A stretch of DNA of 64,000 bases from Trichomonas vaginalis G3 (lineage: Eukaryota; Parabasalia; Trichomonadida; Trichomonadidae), in assembly GCF_026262505.1 (NCBI RefSeq), contig NC_067206.1, positions 24,009,896 to 24,073,895 of the forward strand, written 5' to 3'. The position numbers and the translations under genes are program-made. Under the pieces are notes generated by a model. The model saw only the letters and a list, made by a program, of their open reading frames with translations, was not told the DNA's origin and searched no databases. Shown here in pieces: positions 1 to 10,932 of the stretch (its first letter is position 1; each line of letters begins with the position of its first letter).

Positions 1-3000
1 TGTCATGATTTCATCGTAAATGCTTTGTCAAACATGAACGTATATGTTTTGTCATGACTTCTTCGTATATGTTTTGTCATGATTTCATCGTAATGAGCGT
101 AAATCAGACAAAAATATATTTTAGGTGAAGAGGTGAGATCTCACCTCTTTTCTCACCTCTTTTCTCACCTCATGAATTTTCATGACTTCTTCATCGTAAT
201 GAGCGTAAATGATTTGTCATGATTTCTTCGTTTATGCTTTGTCAAACATGAACGTATATGCTTTGTCAAACATGAACGTATATGTTTTGTCATGACTTCT
301 TCTTCGTATATGCTTTGTCATGACTTCTTCATCGTAATGAGTGTAAATGTTTTGTCATGACTTCTTCGTACATGTTTTGTCATGACTTCTTCATCGTAAT
401 GAGTGTAAATGTTTTGTCATGATTTCATCGTACATGTTTTGTCATGACTTCTTCATCGTAATGAGTGTAAATGTTTTGTCATGACTTCTTCGTACATGTT
501 TTGTCATGACTTCTTCGTATATGCTTTGTCATGACTTCTTCATCGTAATGAGCGTAAATGATCCAAAAATAATGTTTATGTTAGAATGTTAGATCTAACA
601 CCTTTTCTAACATGTTTTCTAACATGGAGGATTTCATTAGATATAAATATTATTTGGTGAAAGTATCCTAAAAATATTTGATGGACTTTAACTAAAATAA
701 TGTTTAGTGAAGAATGTTTATATCAGATGAAACAGTAAAGTATTATATCTATTAAATCGTCTATGATGTAAATTGTGTATAGAATGAAATGGAGGATTTC
801 ATTAGATATAAATATTATTTGGTGAAAGTATCCTAAAAAATTTTGATGGACTTTAACTAAAATAATGTTTAGTGAAGAATGTTTATATCAGATGAAACAG
901 TAAAGTATTATATCTATTAAATCGTCTATGATGTAAATTGTGTATAGAATGAAATGGAGGATTTCATTAGATATAAATATTATTTGGTGAAAGTATCCTA
1001 AAAATATTTGATGGACTTTAACTAAAATAATGTTTAGTGAAGAATGTTTATATCAGATGAAACAGTAAAGTATTATATCTATTAAATCGTCTATGATGTA
1101 AATTGTGTATAGAATGAAATGGAGGATTTCATTAGATATAAATATTATTTGGTGAAAGTATCCTAAAAATATTTGATGGACTTTAACTAAAATAATGTTT
1201 AGTGAAGAATGTTTATATCAGATGAAACAGTAAAGTATTATATCTATTAAATCGTCTATGATGTAAATTGTGTATAGAATGAAATGAAGGATTTCATTAG
1301 ATATAAATATTATTTGGTGAAAGTATCCTAAAAATATTTGATGGACTTTAACTAAAATAATGTTTAGTGAAGAATGTTTATATCAGATGAAACAGTAAAG
1401 TATTATATCTATTAAATCGTCTATGATGTAAATTGTGTATAGAATGAAATGAAGGAAGAATATTTATATCTAATGAAATCCTCCATGTTAGAAACATGTT
1501 AGAAAAGGTGTTAGATCTAACATTCTAACATAAACATTATTTTTGGATCATTTACGCTCATTACGATGAAGAAGTCATGACAAAGCATATACGAAGAAGT
1601 CATGACAAAACATGTACGAAGAAGTCATGACAAAACATTTACACTCATTACGATGAAGAAGTCATGACAAAACATGTACGATGAAATCATGACAAAACAT
1701 TTACACTCATTACGATGAAGAAGTCATGACAAAACATGTACGAAGAAGTCATGACAAAACATTTACTCATTACGATGAAAGAAGTCATGACAAAGCATAT
1801 ACGAAGAAGAAGTCATGACAAAACATATACGTTCATGTTTGACAAAGCATATATACGTTCATGTTTGACAAAGCATAAACGAAGAAATCATGACAAATCA
1901 TTTACGCTCATTACGATGAAGAAGTCATGAAAATTCATGAGGTGAGAAAAGAGGTGAGAAAAGAGGTGAGATTCACCTCTTCACCTAAAATATATTTTTG
2001 TCTGATTTACGCTCATTACGATGAAATCATGACAAAACATATACGAAGAAGTCATGACAAAACATATACGTTCATGTTTACAAAGCATTACGATGAAATC
2101 ATGACAAAGCATATACGCTCATTACGATGAAGAAGTCATGACAAAACATTTACGATGAAGTCATGACAAAACATATACGATGAAGTTTCGACAAAACATA
2201 TACGATGAAGTTTCGACAAAACATGTACGATGAAGTTTTGACAAAGCATATACGAAGAAGAAGTCTGACAAAGCATATACGAAGAAGAAGTCATGACAAA
2301 ACATATACGAAGAAATCATGACAAAGCATATACGTTCATGTTTGACAAAGCATATACGATGAAGAAGTCATGACAAAACATATACGATGAAGTCATGACA
2401 AAGCATATACGATGAAGTTTCGACAAAACATATACGATGAAGAAATCATGAAAATTCATGAGGTGAGAAAAGAGGTGAGAAAAGAGGTGAGATCTCACCT
2501 CTTCACCTAAAATATATTTTTGTCTGATTTACGCTCATTACGATGAAGAAGTCATGACAAAACATATACGATGAAATCATGACAAAACATTTACACTCAT
2601 TACGATGAAGAAGTTTCGACAAATCATATACGTTCATGTTTGACAAAGCATATACGATTGAAGTTTCGACAAGCATATACGTTTCATGTTTGACAAAGCA
2701 TATACGTTCATTACGATGAAGAAGTCATGACAAACATTACGAAGAAGTCATGACAAAAACATGTACGAAGAAGTCATGACAAAACATATACGATGAAGTT
2801 TCGACAAATCATTTACGTTCATGTTTGACAAAGCATATACGTTCATTACGATGAAGAAGTCATGACAAAACATATACGAAGAATCTTGACAAAACATTTA
2901 CGTTCATGTTTGACAAAGCATATACGATGAAATCATGACAAAACATTTACGCTCATTACGATGAAGAAGTCATGAAAATTCAATGAGGTGAGAAAGAGGT

Positions 3001-4950
3001 GAGATCTCACCTCTTCACCTAAACATTATTTTTGGGTCATTTACACTCATTACGATGAAGAAGTCTTGACAAAGCATATACGAAGAAGTCATGACAAAAC
3101 ATATACGAAGAAATCATGAAAATTCAATGAGGTGAGAAAAGAGGTGAGAAAAGAGGTGAGAAAAGAGGTGAGATCTCACCTCTTCACCTAAAATATATTT
3201 TTGTCTGATTTACGCTCATTACGATGAAGAAGTCATGACAAAACATGTACGATGAAATCATGACAAAACATTTACACTCATTACGATGAAGAAGTCATGA
3301 CAAAACATGTACGAAGAAGTCATGACAAAACATTTACACTCATTACGATGAAGAAGTCATGACAAAGCATATACGAAGAAGAAGTCATGACAAAACATAT
3401 ACGTTCATGTTTGACAAAGCATATACGTTCATGTTTGACAAAGCATAAACGAAGAAATCATGACAAATCATTTACGCTCATTACGATGAAGAAGTCATGA
3501 AAATTCATGAGGTGAGAAAAGAGGTGAGAAAAGAGGTGAGATCTCACCTCTTCACCTAAAATATATTTTTGTCTGATTTACGCTCATTACGATGAAATCA
3601 TGACAAAACATATACGAAGAAGTCATGACAAAAATTATCGTTCATGTTTGACAAAGCATTTACGATGAAATCATGACAAAGCATATACGCTCATTACGAT
3701 GAAGAAGTCATGACAAAACATTTACGATGAAGTCATGACAAAACATATACGATGAAGTTTCGACAAAACATATACGATGAAGTTTCGACAAAACATGTAC
3801 GATGAAGTTTTGACAAAGCATATACGAAGAAGAAGTCATGACAAAGCATATACGAAGAAGAAGTCATGACAAAACATATACGAAGAAATCATGACAAAGC
3901 ATATACGTTCATGTTTGACAAAGCATATACGATGAAGAAGTCATGACAAAACATATACGATGAAGTCATGACAAAGCATATACGATGAAGTTTCGACAAA
4001 ACATATACGATGAAGAAATCATGAAAATTCATGAGGTGAGAAAAGAGGTGAGAAAAGAGGTGAGATCTCACCTCTTCACCTAAAATATATTTTTGTCTGA
4101 TTTACGCTCATTACGATGAAGAAGTCATGACAAACATATACGATGAAATCATGACAAAACATTTACACTCATTACGATGAAGAAGTTTCGACAAAACATG
4201 TACGTTCATGTTTGACAAAGCATATACGATGAAGTTTTGACAAAGCATATACGTTCATGTTTGACAAAGCATATACGTTCATTACGATGAAGAAGTCATG
4301 ACAAAACATGTACGAAGAAGTCATGACAAAACATGTACGAAGAAGTCATGACAAAACATATACGATGAAGTTTCGACAAATCATTTTACGTTCATGTTTG
4401 ACAAAGCATATACGTTCATTACGATGAAGAAGTCATGACAAAACATATACGAAGAAGTCTTGACAAAACATTTACGTTCATGTTTGACAAAGCATATAGA
4501 TGAAATCATGACAAAACATTTACGCTCATTACGATGAAGAAGTCATGAAAATTCAATGAGGTGAGAAAAGAGGTGAGATCTCACCTCTTCACCTAAACAT
4601 TATTTTTGGGTCATTTACACTCATTACGATGAAGAAGTCTTGACAAAGCATATACGAAGAAGTCATGACAAAACATATACGAAGAAATCATGAAAATTCA
4701 ATGAGGTGAGAAAAGAGGTGAGAAAAGAGGTGAGATCTCACCTCTTCACCTAAAATATATTTTTGTCTGATTTACGCTCATTACGATGAAGAAGTCATGA
4801 CAAAACATATACGAAGAAGAAGTCATGACAAAACATATACGTTCATGTTTGACAAAGCATATACGTTCATGTTTGACAAAGCATATACGATGAAATCATG
4901 ACAAAACATTTACGTTCATTACGATGAAGTCATGACAAAGCATATACGAT
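1..4950. repeat. Complex satellite array
   Basis: Almost five kilobases built from a short degenerate unit of roughly 24-27 bp that reads, in one orientation, like catgacaaaacatatacgaa with variants (tttcgacaaa, gttcatgtttgacaaag, cattacgatgaagaagt). Interspersed every few hundred bases is a palindromic block centred on ggtgagatctcacc. From about 1450 onward there is a higher-order repeat of about 1573 bp: the blocks near 2316-2498 and 3889-4071 are identical, and the phrase starting tttgggtcatttacact recurs at about 3031 and 4605. Small open frames here are by-products of the repeat and are not annotated as genes. Confidence 0.9.
626..1450. repeat. 165-bp tandem repeat, five copies
   Basis: Five head-to-tail copies with starts at 626, 791, 956, 1121 and 1286, each exactly 165 bp and almost identical (a ggagg to gaagg change in the last copy). 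The unit carries two oppositely oriented related stretches (attagatataaatatt and aatgtttatatcagatg). It forms the core between two inverted satellite arms: 1-625 and about 1451-2106 are reverse complements, including the ttagatctaa palindromes at 587-600 and 1509-1522. The left arm is cut by the window edge. Confidence 0.92.
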
Positions 4951-5082
4951 AAAATATATTTCCTGGACTGTTGTCAAAATGTCATGTTGTCAGTAATTTT
5001 AAGAGAAGTTAATTAACCTGGTGACATGGTGACGTAGTGACACCTAAAAACCATCTACCCTAAACATTATTTTTGCTGAATT

Positions 5083-5172
5083 CAGCAACAAAATGAACGA
5101 GGTCAGGATGTATGCAAATACCTTTGAATTCATTCATAACGCCTTAGTAAGATCATAAAATGCTTGTTTTTA
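5083..5172 (-). pseudogene. Duplicated scrap of the KilA-N gene
   Basis: About 90 bp nearly identical to 5282-5375 inside the neighbouring KilA-N gene (shared run ttcagcaacaaaatgaacga). It encodes the same piece of the domain but has indels, and lies immediately beyond the 3' end of the gene, where it appears to have replaced the original C-terminal coding sequence. Confidence 0.6.
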
Positions 5173-5455
5173 CATTCTCTACTGTATCTTCGAGTTCTTC
5201 TTCATCTAACTTCTCATGAACTTTCTTGTCTATGGAGTCCATAATATCTTTGACATAAAATGCATACTTTACAGAGCACCATTCAGCAACAAAATGAACG
5301 AAGTCAGGATGTATGTAAATACCTTTGAATTCATTTATAACACCCTTAGTAAGCTCATAAAATGCTTGTTTTGAGGTTGAGCCACTTTTGGCTCGACCGT
5401 ATTCTTTCAACCAAAACTCAAGAATTTTCCTGTGTGAATTTTGTATAAAAAGCAA
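5153..5455 (-). pseudogene. KilA-N domain protein, truncated
   Basis: The roughly 100-residue frame has the conserved end of a KilA-N DNA-binding domain: a block around FWLKEYGRAKSG, then GIYIHPDFVHFVAEWCSVKYA and VKDIMDSIDKKV, matching the family pattern of a glycine-tyrosine-x-H-P strand followed by a W-x-x-P/V-x-F/Y-A helix. KilA-N proteins are common in large DNA viruses and in Mavericks, probably as DNA-binding regulators. There is no ATG at the start: the longest frame begins at a TTG, and its N-terminus is lost. The C-terminus is acidic and ends where a duplicated scrap of the gene begins. A palindrome (accgtctgaattcaggcggt) lies directly upstream at about 5455-5475. A longer relative is at 43356-44216. 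Confidence 0.7.
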
Positions 5456-5484
5456 CCGTCTGAATTCAGGCGGTTGTTATATTC

Positions 5485-5935
5485 TTCACAAAACATTTAC
5501 GATGAAGTCATGACAAAACATATACGATGAAGTCATGACAAAGCATATACGATGAAACCTTGACAAAACATATACGTTCATTACGAAGAAGTCATGACAA
5601 AACATATACGATGAAGAAGTCATGACAAAACATATACGAAGAAGTCATGACAAAACATATACGATGAAGTCATGACAAAACATTTACGATGAAATCATGA
5701 CAAAACATATACGAAGAAGTCATGACAAAGCATATACGTTCATGTTTGACAAAACATATACGATGAAATCATGACAAAACATTTACGATGAAGAAGTCTT
5801 GACAAAGCATATACGATGAAGTTTTGACAAATCATTTACGTTTAAGTTCCATGAGGTCATAACAAAGCATTTATTATGAAGTTTTGACAAAACATATACG
5901 ATGAAGTTTTGACAAAGCATTTACGTTTAGTTTCG
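5485..5935. repeat. Satellite block, same family as 1-4950
   Basis: Short units of the catgacaaaacatatacgatgaagt type return here for about 450 bp between the KilA-N fragment and the HNH gene. The satellite family is therefore interleaved with Maverick coding DNA. Confidence 0.85.
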
Positions 5936-6023
5936 ATGCAGTTAGTGTCTATGTTATACAGTAATGTTAGTCATGAATGTTTGTCCTAAGTGTTGGTGTT
6001 AGTGTTGAAAAATAATGTTTGTC

Positions 6024-6728
6024 CTACATGAACCCGTACAAGCGTTTGAATTTGTTTATGAATAAAATTACACTCTTGTTTTCTGTATCTATCATACAAA
6101 CATAAGCAGTACCTGTTTTTGTAAAGTTTATATGAAGTTTTCGATAGTTAAGACCTGTATAATAATAGAATGCGTCCTCATTCTCAACATAGTAGTAGAA
6201 CTCAAACGAATGCTTACCATAATCTGTTATTTCAACAGCTTCGTCAGATATTTCATCAACGAACTCATAAACTATATCGCCATACTTGCTTTTATTTCTA
6301 TTGTTTTCAGATCTAGAACACCAACGAAGGTTTGAGATTCTGTTGTCCGTTCTATCATGATTTATATGGTCTATTTCTTTCAAATTGTTTGTATTTTCAA
6401 TCCACTGTTCTGCAATAATTCTATGCTTTAAGTACATTTTGTTGTTTAAACTAAGCACAATATAACCATAATTATTTAAGTATTCACTCATAATATGTTT
6501 GTCTTTCTTTCGACGAATAGTAAAAGGATATGTCGTACAAATCTCATAATCTTCATGATTTCTCAATGTTTCCCATTGAGTTTGTTCCCCACTAACGTTC
6601 TCATTGACGTCCTCAATATCTTCTTCCTCACTGAACTCGTCAATATTTTCACTAGCTCCTTCTGTAATGTTTTCATCGGCATTGTCATTGACTTCTTCTG
6701 TAATGTTAGATGTTGTTGTTTCGCTCAT
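6024..6728 (-). CDS. HNH endonuclease (homing-type, HNH_3)
   Basis: This 234-residue protein has an acidic, low-complexity first 50 residues. A NUMOD4-like segment follows (W52-E53 onward, with YEICTTYPFTIRRKK), then an HNH_3 nuclease core: LKHRIIAEQWI around residues 100-110, IDHINHDRTDN at 119-129 and NLRWCSRSENNRNK at 133-146. H102, the D-H-I-N-H cluster and the trailing N residues are the expected metal-binding and catalytic positions. Such proteins cut DNA and often promote their own spread. The start ATG lies just after a stop-rich stretch. The last 85 residues match nothing I recognise. The gene sits between a KilA-N fragment and the primase-helicase, transcribed away from the latter, consistent with cargo of the first Maverick. 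Confidence 0.8.
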   Translation of the reverse strand: MSETTTSNITEEVNDNADENITEGASENIDEFSEEEDIEDVNENVSGEQTQWETLRNHEDYEICTTYPFTIRRKKDKHIMSEYLNNYGYIVLSLNNKMYLKHRIIAEQWIENTNNLKEIDHINHDRTDNRISNLRWCSRSENNRNKSKYGDIVYEFVDEISDEAVEITDYGKHSFEFYYYVENEDAFYYYTGLNYRKLHINFTKTGTAYVCMIDTENKSVILFINKFKRLYGFM

Positions 6729-6816
6729 GTTCTTTCACTAATGTTAAAAAGTTATGTTGTACGAATTTTGAACAGAATTTAGAGCAGTTATGAAACAATG
6801 AAGTATTTTTACGCTA

Positions 6817-9545
6817 TTGAAAGGAACTATGAGAGTGAAGTACATGACAGCAATGACAAAAGGAACTAATATCAAACCTAATGAAATCGCTCACGAGGAC
6901 ATAGAGCTTAACAAGTACTTTGTGGAGTATCTTATAAGTGAAGAGTATGTAAGACCTTACTTCATGTTTGACAGCATGAATGAGGATGTTATTTCATGGT
7001 TAAAGAATATAAGCAATGTTTTCGGTAAGTACGTCATAGATGACAAAGGTCTTGTTGTATTTTATGAGACAGCAATACGAACACAGGAACTAATGGATAT
7101 TATGCATTCAACAGCAAAGAAAGGATTTAGTACTATTGGCATGAATGAACATTGCAGGAATGACATATACAACCTATGCTCACGAAAGCCTTACACAAAA
7201 GCAATACAAATGATAGAACATAAGTGTCTAAGTCAGCAAATGAAATCATTACTGTCAGTGGTTATGAAAGAACTGTTAGCAAAGATGAGTGGAAACAGCT
7301 ATTCATATTAAGGAAGGACGTTGCTGAACTAGTTAAACCTGTTGCACAAACATTGTTTCAGATAAGACCAGCAATGACTAAGAACCCTTTGACCTTAGTC
7401 AATGAGACCATAGAGATTGAAGATAATGACATGAAAGAACTAGGAATGAATGAGAGAAGTTGTGAAGGATGTTTGAGTCAAAACACATGGTTCTTCAGAG
7501 CTGTTAAGAAACTTAGTAAAGAACGACAGAAATATTTTATAGAGAAGTATTGCAAAGGATGTGTAAATGAATTGCTTGAAATAGAACTTAGAGACACTTT
7601 CACACTAAAGGACTTGAGGAAAAATAAGTACATGAGTGAGGACGGTATTGACATAGCTAGTGTTATAAATGACTTAAGAAGATGTGTTGTTGTTATTGAC
7701 GGAGCACGTATGACATATCTAGTGAAAGATTATGATGGAATACGAGACACAACAACACTTGTGTCAGTAGATAGCAAGGAATTCAATAAGCTCATGAAGA
7801 GTGTTTATGTAGGACGTATTGAGGAGAAGGATGTGAACGCACTGATGATTTATGAAGCGGGTCAGAACAAGAACTATCTTATGAAGTCAGGCATGAGATT
7901 CTTTGACGAAAGAGATGACATTTACAGCTATTTCAGAGGATATGAGTATGAGGTACTGAATGAAGTAGATGAAACGTTATTGAAGGATATTTGAAACATG
8001 TTCACGATGTCATATGTAATGAGGATGAAGAGCTTTATGAGTATGTTTTGAACTGGTTCGCCTACATCGTTCAAAATCCTTGTGGAAAGACTGGAACAGT
8101 ACTTTTGTTAATAGGAAAGCAAGGAACTGGTAAGAATGTACTTAGTAATGTTCTATGCGAGCTCATTAGCAAGTACGCCAACAATAATATAACGGCAATA
8201 GAGAATGTGGTTGGTAGATTCAATGCTGCTATTGAGAACATGAAGCTCATCGTATGCAATGAACTAAGCTCATGCGATACGTCTAAGGTCATGAACCACG
8301 ACGCACTAAAGTCAATAGTAACAGAGACTCAGTTGGACTTAAATCAGAAGTGTCAGCCAGTAAGAAAGATAGAGAATGTTTGTAATATCATCATGATATC
8401 TAACAACTTCAACTCAGTAAAGATTGACAAAGACGACAGAAGATTTGTTGTCATTGACGTAAGCAGCAGATACAAAGGAAATTACGAATATTTCTCAAAT
8501 CTCATTGAAAGCTTTAATGAAGAGTTTTATTCAAACTTACTGACGTACTTCATGAAGAAAGATTTAAGTGAATTTGATGTAAGGAAGATACCATTCACCA
8601 GGGCTAAACAAGAACTCATCGAAATGAACAAAACACCTTACCAAATGTTTTACGAGGAGTTCTATGAAAAGTTTGTATCCGGATGGAATTGTACAGAGTG
8701 CTACAGAAGATATAAAGAATTTGCGAAGGAGAATGAATTCTTTGCATGTAGTTCAAATGTATTTGGTGGCAAGATGAGAGAATTTGTGAAGAGAAGTAGA
8801 AAGCGAGACGGTTCTGCAAGAAGTTATATTTACGAAGCAAGTATGATATTAGAAGGTCGTGGAAAGAAAGAAACAGTGAATTATGAGGAAGTGCTTGAAA
8901 AATTCATGGAGTACATGGGAAGCAATATAACATACAACAAAGACATATACAGTGAGTTTAAGTACTACTGTGAACAGCATGAGATTGAAGTAATGAGTAA
9001 AGGAGACTTTGAAACGCTTATGAAAGACAGTAGGAGGTCGTTCATGAGAACAGTGTTGAAATAGTTCATGAGAACAGTGAGGAGGTCATACATGAAACAA
9101 TGATGAAATAGTTCATGAGAACAGTGAGGAGGTCATACATGAGAACAGTGATGAAATAGTTCATGAGAACAGTGAGGAGGTCATACATGAGAACAGTGAT
9201 GAAATAGTTCATGAGAACAGTGAGGAGGTCATTCATGAGAACAGTGTTGAAATAGTTCATGAGAACAGTGAGGAGGTCGTTCATGAATGCAGTGATGAAA
9301 TAGTTCACGATGTCGTTCGTGAAGAAGCCATTGCAACAAAGAATGATATAAAGGATTTCATAGAACTTAACAAGGAGGAGTTTAAAGAAGGCTATGAAGT
9401 GAAAAGATGTGAAGAAGATTTCTTGGCGTATTTGAAGAAAAAGAGACTAAAGCCAATGGCTCAAAATAAGTTTCAATCGATGTTTGAAAAGAAACGTTTG
9501 AGCTATGGTGGTGTAAGAAGCACATATTACTTTGTTAAGAAGTGA
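6817..9545 (+). pseudogene. Primase-superfamily 3 helicase, frameshifted
   Basis: Three overlapping frames (6817-7311, 7224-7994, 7991-9064) and a tail to 9545 look like one gene broken by several small indels. The third frame has the SF3 helicase signature of D5-like and virophage/PLV replicative helicases: Walker A GKQGTGKN at its residues 42-49, Walker B-like LIVCNELSS at about 87-94 and motif C IIMISNN. The first two frames would be the N-terminal primase-like and cysteine-containing linker region (CEGCLSQ, CKGC). Breaks lie near 7225-7310, 7985-7994 and 9034-9064. The acidic HENSEEV-type coding repeat and a basic tail ending TYYFVKK at 9545 restore an open frame beyond the last break. 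The protein would unwind and prime the element's DNA. The breaks may be decay or assembly indels. Confidence 0.75.
9045..9310 (+). repeat. Coding minisatellite (HENSEEV/HENSDEI)
   Basis: Tandem units of about 48 bp (two 24-bp halves, gttcatgagaacagtgagga type) run through the 3' part of the helicase gene. In one frame they encode an acidic octapeptide repeat, H-E-N-S-E/D-E-V/I. The first units are out of frame because of short deletions (for example gaaacaatgatg in place of gagaacagtgatg near 9095). Confidence 0.8.
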
Positions 9546-10246
9546 GGACATTTATTTTTGTCGTTAGTGTTGGAGTTTGTGTTTGTTGTTAGTGTTTGTC
9601 ATTTGTGCTGAAGTTAGTACTTGATGTTAGTGTTGGAGTTTGTGTTTGTTGTTACTTTGTCATTTGTGCTGAAGTTAGTACTTGATGTTAGTGTTGGAGT
9701 TTGGTTGTTGTTAGTGAGAGTAAAATTAGAATCATGAACTTTGCCATGGTCCTGTCCCTAGTAGTTTTTCATTAAGTTCTGGAAATAATGAAAGTCATAA
9801 ACTTTGCCATGGTCTCTGTCCCTAGTAGTTTTCATTATCTCACAGAGTTAATGAAGTCATACTTTCTATCAGATGAAGCATGCAGATGAACATAATGAAG
9901 TTAGTGAGTTTGCCACGAGTTATGAATAAAATATTGGCATATTAGAATAAGATAACTGATGAAACAGAGAAGATAAATTAAATCTTGGACTTTGCACACT
10001 CTGTCCCTAGTTCCTCAAAATCCTTGACAACGTTGCTTAGAAAATTTTGGTTCAAAACCATCTGATTTTTAATCTGTTATGCTACCTGTTAAGTTTCGCG
10101 AGATTATAAATGTCATGGAGTTATATAAAAAGGAGGGACAGCTAGGGACACTGGAAGTACTTGTAAGGCTATCTGTTTAAGATTGCATGAAATACTAAAA
10201 AGTCATGAAATCCATTATCGCTGTGCTAGCTTCACCTTAGAGTAAA
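9546..10246. other. Intergenic repeats of the first Maverick
   Basis: No convincing gene. Bases 9560-9715 carry a 63-bp repeat built on gttagtgttggagtttgtg, two and a half copies. Bases 9735-9835 carry two copies of a unit containing actttgccatggtc and tgtccctagtag, with a weaker third copy near 9985. The last 200 bases before the next ORF are single copy and include a short G-rich stretch (aaaaggagggacagctaggg) at about 10129. Confidence 0.6.
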
Positions 10247-10483
10247 ATGACGACTAAAGTCACTGAAGCAATGAAACAAAAGTTTTTGGTAGAATACATT
10301 AAATCAGGAATTATTCCAGAAGGTTTTTACATTCATACTATGAAAGATGGTAGAGTTCAGTTTAGAAAGATAAAGCAACCATTAGATAAAGAAGGAATTT
10401 TGAGAAAGATTAAACTTCATGAGGACAACATTGCTGAACTTAAGAAGAAGTTAGAAGAGTTGGAGAAAGGAAGAGAGTTATAA
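10247..10483 (+). CDS. Maverick terminal small basic protein
   Basis: A 78-residue charged protein starting MTTKVTEAMKQKF, with a C-terminal helix likely to form a coiled coil (HEDNIAELKKKLEELEKG). It differs from the protein at 52840-53076 in the complete Maverick by only one residue (K to R near residue 48), and the DNA is almost as similar. In both places it is the penultimate gene before the terminal inverted repeat ORF, on the same strand. Function unknown; the short N-terminal segment GFYIHTMKDGRVQFRKI may be a small beta-hairpin. The start ATG is preceded by taaa, as for many genes of the complete element. Confidence 0.7.
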   Translation: MTTKVTEAMKQKFLVEYIKSGIIPEGFYIHTMKDGRVQFRKIKQPLDKEGILRKIKLHEDNIAELKKKLEELEKGREL

Positions 10484-10487
10484 AGTA

Positions 10488-10560
10488 ATGAATTCAACGG
10501 GTGAAAAAAGAGGTGAAAAAAGAGGTGAGATTTCACCACTTCACCTAAATTTATTTTTGT
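10488..10560. repeat. Palindromic ggtgagat(c/t)tcacc block
   Basis: Directly after the stop codon of the small ORF are repeated ggtgaaaaaagag units leading to an imperfect palindrome (ggtgagatttcacc), then a short cacttcacc. This is one copy of the element family described at 41283-41465. This copy has a T in place of the central C of agatct. Confidence 0.75.
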
Positions 10561-10647
10561 GCTATGTTTTCATACGTGTGAGGGTGGTGATATCATTTAT
10601 TTTTAAGTTTATTTTTAAGTTTACTGAAAAATTTTATTTGGATGTAA

Positions 10648-10932
10648 ATGACAGAACAAAAGCAACTCATTCGAATTCCACAGTATAACAAACATACATT
10701 TAAACATTTATTCTTCCTTCCTGAGCATAACATGTTCTTTCAAATACATCCGAGACCAGTTGACTTTTCATTGACTGTGTATAAAGATAGAAATAGTTAT
10801 ATCATTAAACCATACGATGACGAAGGTAAGTTATGTAAATTGTACGTTAAGAAGTTAGAGAAAGTTTATGGCTTCAAGTATGACTACAATAGGGTTAACA
10901 CTGATGATGAAGATATTGAGGAAAATTTATGA
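10648..10932 (+). CDS. Terminal-inverted-repeat ORF, divergent copy
   Basis: A 94-residue protein homologous to the TIR-encoded protein at 53240-53560: both have a block N-H/K-x-F-K-x-L-F-F-x-P (KHTFKHLFFLPEHNMFFQI here), a following beta-rich FSLTVYKDRNSYIIKPYDDEGK, and an acidic tail. Function unknown. In the complete Maverick this gene lies wholly inside the terminal inverted repeat, so its presence here marks the right TIR of a second element. The ATG is preceded by gtaa, giving taaatg. The last codons (DIEENL) are inside the unit that is then repeated in tandem. Confidence 0.7.
   Translation: MTEQKQLIRIPQYNKHTFKHLFFLPEHNMFFQIHPRPVDFSLTVYKDRNSYIIKPYDDEGKLCKLYVKKLEKVYGFKYDYNRVNTDDEDIEENL

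Noticed and set aside
1-4950. CRISPR-like regular repeats
   Set aside because: Units have no unique spacers between constant repeats and vary in length. The DNA looks eukaryotic, so this is satellite DNA.
9066-9308. 80-residue reverse frame
   Set aside because: It is the antisense of the HENSEEV coding minisatellite of the helicase gene.
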